DNA from: Pseudomonas sp. GM18
GTDB taxonomy: Bacteria; Pseudomonadota; Gammaproteobacteria; Pseudomonadales; Pseudomonadaceae
NCBI RefSeq assembly: GCF_000282195.1
Contig: NZ_AKJT01000072.1
Location: 62,001-126,000, forward strand
Length of the DNA: 64,000 nucleotides
Direction of reading: 5' to 3'
Position numbers and translations under genes: made by a program. Of this stretch, positions 61,557 to 64,000 are shown piece after piece. Position 1 is the first letter of the stretch. Each line of letters opens with the position of its first letter. The notes under the pieces are model-generated. The model was given only the letters and a program-made list of their open reading frames with translations. It was not told the origin of the DNA and ran no database searches.

Positions 61557-63050
61557 ACCCGTGGCGACCACCCGGTTCCGCCCGTTTTCCTTGGCCTGAT
61601 ACAGCGCCTTGTCCGCTGCAAACAGCAACTGTTCCAGGCTGATGTCGGTTGTTGTCGTCCAGGTACTGATACCAATACTGACAGTAATCGGCGACACATC
61701 ACCCCCCACCAACGGCAATTGTTCCACCGCTATACGGATTTTGTCGGCAATCTGTTGCGCTCCGGCGCTGTCGGTTTCAGCCAGGATCACCGAAAACTCC
61801 TCGCCACCATACCGGGCGACCAGGTCCGCCGGCCGTCGAACATGGGTGTCGATCACCTTGGTCACCGAGCGCAAGGCATCGTCGCCGCCCTGGTGGCCAT
61901 GGCGATCATTGAACGCCTTGAAGTGATCGATATCGATCATCAGCAGCGACAACGGCAGACCGGAACGTTGGGCACGAAACCATTCATGGTGCAGGGCCTG
62001 ATCCAGACTTCGGCGATTGGCCAGCCCGGTCAAGGGGTCGGTGGCGGCCAGTTGTGCCAGTTCCTGCTCGGCACTTTGGCGCCGACGCAGTTCCCGGCAG
62101 AGCAACCAGGTCAGCCACAGCAGGCTCACGCACAGGGCAATGGTCGCAGAAGTGACCACCACCGCAGTGCGCTTCCAGGCCGCAAAGACTTCATCGCTGG
62201 ACAGTGCAACGATGACGATCAACGGCAAGTTCCCGACCTTGGAGAAGGTGTACAAGCGCTCGTCTTTGTATCGGCTGGACATGGCGGTGAAGCTGCCGTT
62301 GCCTTCTTTGACGATGCGCTGGAAATTGGGGCGGTTGCCGAAGTCCTTGCCGATCAGCTCTTCGGCCAGGCGGGGTTGCTGGGCCAGAAGAATCCCGTCC
62401 TTGCTGATCAGATTGACCGTACTGTCGCGACCGATGCTCAAACTGTTGAACAATTGATCGAAGTAACTCAAACGCATGGCGGCCTCGGCTACACCGAGGA
62501 ACTCACCGTGGGTGCCGTTCACCCGGCGGCTGAAACTGATCCGCCAATCCTGTTCCGGCGCCCTGGCCCTGAAGGGGCGACTGATGAACATGCCCGGGTC
62601 TGGGTTGTTCATATGCGTCTGGAAGTACTCGCGATCGGCAAAGTTGCCCTTTCTGGGCTCCACCGAGGCCGAGTCGGCGATCACATCGCCCTTGTTGTCG
62701 AGCAATAAAATGTTGCCCTTGTACGGCGCGGCAGTGGCGCGGTCGAAATAGGCCAGGTGGCGAATGGCAGGGGAAACGTTCTTAAGGTCTTCACGCTGGG
62801 AGGCTGCGATCAAACCCAGCAGGGACACGTCATAGAGTTCGACATTGCGCAGCACGTCGGCGTCGATCAATTGCACGATATTGTTGGCGGCGCGAGCAGC
62901 GGACAATTCGGCATTGACGCGTTCGCGGATCAGCAGGAACGCGACGATGCTCAGTATTGCAATCACCAACAACACACTACTGAAAACCAGAAGCCGCTCC
63001 GACCGTGTCGAACGGATCGGATCACGGAATTTCGCACTGCTCACACTCAT
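61554..63050 (-). CDS. Membrane-bound diguanylate cyclase
   Basis: A 498-residue protein that should make cyclic di-GMP. It has helices at about residues 20-42 and 285-307 enclosing a periplasmic sensor of the dCache type (ADREYFQTHMNNPDPG, RISFSRRV...), then a GGDEF domain starting DPLTGLANRRSLDQAL. The active-site signature is RYGGEEFSVIL, and the inhibitory site RPAD lies five residues before GGEEF, so product feedback is expected. There is no EAL domain. It converges on lpxC, and its stop codon is inside the short palindrome. Confidence 0.94.
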   Translation of the reverse strand: MSVSSAKFRDPIRSTRSERLLVFSSVLLVIAILSIVAFLLIRERVNAELSAARAANNIVQLIDADVLRNVELYDVSLLGLIAASQREDLKNVSPAIRHLAYFDRATAAPYKGNILLLDNKGDVIADSASVEPRKGNFADREYFQTHMNNPDPGMFISRPFRARAPEQDWRISFSRRVNGTHGEFLGVAEAAMRLSYFDQLFNSLSIGRDSTVNLISKDGILLAQQPRLAEELIGKDFGNRPNFQRIVKEGNGSFTAMSSRYKDERLYTFSKVGNLPLIVIVALSSDEVFAAWKRTAVVVTSATIALCVSLLWLTWLLCRELRRRQSAEQELAQLAATDPLTGLANRRSLDQALHHEWFRAQRSGLPLSLLMIDIDHFKAFNDRHGHQGGDDALRSVTKVIDTHVRRPADLVARYGGEEFSVILAETDSAGAQQIADKIRIAVEQLPLVGGDVSPITVSIGISTWTTTTDISLEQLLFAADKALYQAKENGRNRVVATG

Positions 63051-63152
63051 GGTTCTGACTTCTGCAAATAAGGCGTTATGAAAGTGCTTTTACAAGAATC
63101 GGGCAGAGTCCCAGAAACCGGTCGCGTCCAGCGCGTCTGTATAAATCCCGGA

Positions 63153-63186
63153 TAAAAAAAAGGCCAGCAAAACATGCTGGCCTTTT
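63153..63186 (-). terminator. Rho-independent terminator (leftward)
   Basis: AAAAGGCCAGCA / TGCTGGCCTTTT hairpin with a long A run on its left, read as a T run on the minus strand. It lies 13 bases past the stop of the remnant frame at 63199-63330. Confidence 0.88.
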
Positions 63187-63198
63187 GCTAATAGAAGC

Positions 63199-63330
63199 TT
63201 AGAAGACATTCAGCGGGTAGTCGACAATTACCCGGTATTCCTCCGTGTCCTGATCCAGCGCCCCGTAGCCGTTGCCGCCACGGTTGGTCGCTTTGAGGTC
63301 CGTCAGTCTCACATGTGCGACACATGATTT
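63199..63330 (-). pseudogene. Possible 3' remnant of a gene
   Basis: An open frame of about 43 codons on the minus strand ending in LDQDTEEYRVIVDYPLNVF and a TAA, correctly followed by a terminator. The upstream part is occupied by a REP pair, and no ATG with a ribosome site lies before the coding-like stretch (a GTG in VRLTDLKATN could start a 37-residue peptide). The likely reading is the C-terminal end of a gene truncated at the REP. The family is not recognised. Confidence 0.35.
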
Positions 63331-63461
63331 GTAGCAGCTGGCGGAGCCTGCGTTCGGCTGCGAAGCAGTCGTGAATCCGGCTAATGCGGTCTGCCTGACG
63401 TACCGCAATCTCAGATTTCACGACTGCTACGCAGCCGAACGCAGGCTCCGCCAGCTGCTAC
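63331..63461. repeat. Inverted pair of REP elements, second type
   Basis: Left arm GTAGCAGCTGGCGGAGCCTG then CGTTCGGCTGCGAAGCAGTC; the right arm is the reverse complement, ending at 63461. The core CGTTCGGCTGCG-AGCAGTCG is shared with the pair at 5925 while the outer part differs. It lies between the remnant and the sensor kinase gene. Confidence 0.85.
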
Positions 63462-63477
63462 GGAACCGGGTCAATGC

Positions 63478-64000
63478 CTAGACCGGGAGGTGGATACCGA
63501 AGGTATTCATCCCATGATCACTGCGCACAAACACATCCCCGCCATGCATCAGCGCAATCGCCTTGACGATCGCCAACCCCAGGCCATGGTTGTTGCCGCT
63601 GTTACTGCGTGACGCATCGACCCGGTAGAAGCGCTCGAACAGGCGCGGCAGATGCTCATTGGCAATCGGCGACCCCGGGTTGGCGACGCCGATGCTGACT
63701 TGATGCTCCTCGACTTCGATCCGCACCTGAATCACTTGCCCAGGCGCTGTGTGCTGCACCGCGTTGCTCAGCAAGTTGATCAACGCCCGGCGCAGGTGAG
63801 CGATCTCTATTCGCACCTGCGCATCGCCACTGACCTCGACCTGAACCTGCGCATCCTCAAGAATGAAGTCCAGGTATTCCAACGTTGTCGCCACTTCGTC
63901 GGCCAGCGAGGTGGACGTCAGTTGGGTGGCCTTGCTGCCTTGGTCGGCGCTGGCGAGGAACAGCATGTCGTTGATGATCGAGCGCAGCCGCTCCAGCTCT
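63478..64000 (-). CDS. Sensor histidine kinase, C-terminal part
   Basis: Incomplete gene running off the window; about 173 codons are visible. It encodes the end of the dimerisation domain (ERLRSIINDMLFLA) and the ATP-binding domain: N box LINLLSNAVQHT, G1-like VANPG, F box FERFYRVD and G2 GLGLAIVKA. The arrangement and the motif RSNSGNNHGLGLAI are those of heavy-metal sensor kinases (CusS/CopS type), so copper or another metal may be the signal; this is inferred, as the sensor domain is not visible. A response regulator gene probably lies upstream, beyond the window. Confidence 0.88.
   Translation of the reverse strand, partial: ELERLRSIINDMLFLASADQGSKATQLTSTSLADEVATTLEYLDFILEDAQVQVEVSGDAQVRIEIAHLRRALINLLSNAVQHTAPGQVIQVRIEVEEHQVSIGVANPGSPIANEHLPRLFERFYRVDASRSNSGNNHGLGLAIVKAIALMHGGDVFVRSDHGMNTFGIHLPV

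Overview
The window is a chromosomal segment of a Pseudomonas, most likely of the P. fluorescens group. The protein families, the gene order (recalled as matching the PA4626-PA4642 and PA4406-PA4441 neighbourhoods of P. aeruginosa), GC-rich codon use and dispersed GC-rich palindromes all point there. No prophage, insertion sequence, CRISPR array or tRNA was seen.

Region 1 (1-17.4 kb) is a mosaic of housekeeping and small conserved genes: the N-terminal part of a DauA-type SulP transporter, malate:quinone oxidoreductase, small hypothetical proteins, a PlsC-like acyltransferase, a SRAP protein with altered active-site positions, a dCache-type chemoreceptor, an M48 lipoprotein protease, a TMEM165/GDT1-family manganese exporter behind a yybP-ykoY manganese riboswitch, rsmC, hprA, a LysE-type exporter and an AlkK-like fatty acyl-CoA ligase.

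Region 2 (17.4-25.6 kb) holds a less understood cell-envelope set: a DUF1302 protein, a DUF1329 protein and a large LuxR/MalT-type regulator. With the acyl-CoA ligase they look like a system for handling an exogenous lipid or fatty acid. An MBL-fold hydrolase and an OmpA-like lipoprotein follow.

Region 3 (25.7-42.9 kb) carries yhcB, an alpha/beta hydrolase, trpS, zapE, a GlxA-type regulator, an acyl-CoA dehydrogenase, an aldo-keto reductase, rplM-rpsI, the cytochrome bc1 operon petABC, sspAB, and a leftward dolP-gmhA-yraN-lpoA cluster divergent from rsmI.

Region 4 (42.9-61.5 kb) is the RNase P RNA gene followed by the complete division and cell wall cluster: mraZ, rsmH, ftsL, ftsI, murE, murF, mraY, murD, ftsW, murG, murC, ddlB, ftsQ, ftsA, ftsZ and lpxC. 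Most of these genes overlap by 1-11 bases, which suggests translational coupling. A strong promoter and a three-repeat MraZ box precede mraZ. Region 5 (61.5-64 kb) has a membrane diguanylate cyclase, a probable gene remnant next to a REP pair, and the C-terminal half of a sensor kinase.

The main non-coding observations are the manganese riboswitch with mutually exclusive pairings, a family of about 110-bp multi-hairpin palindromes (four full copies and one short copy) found only between convergent genes, and the MraZ operator.
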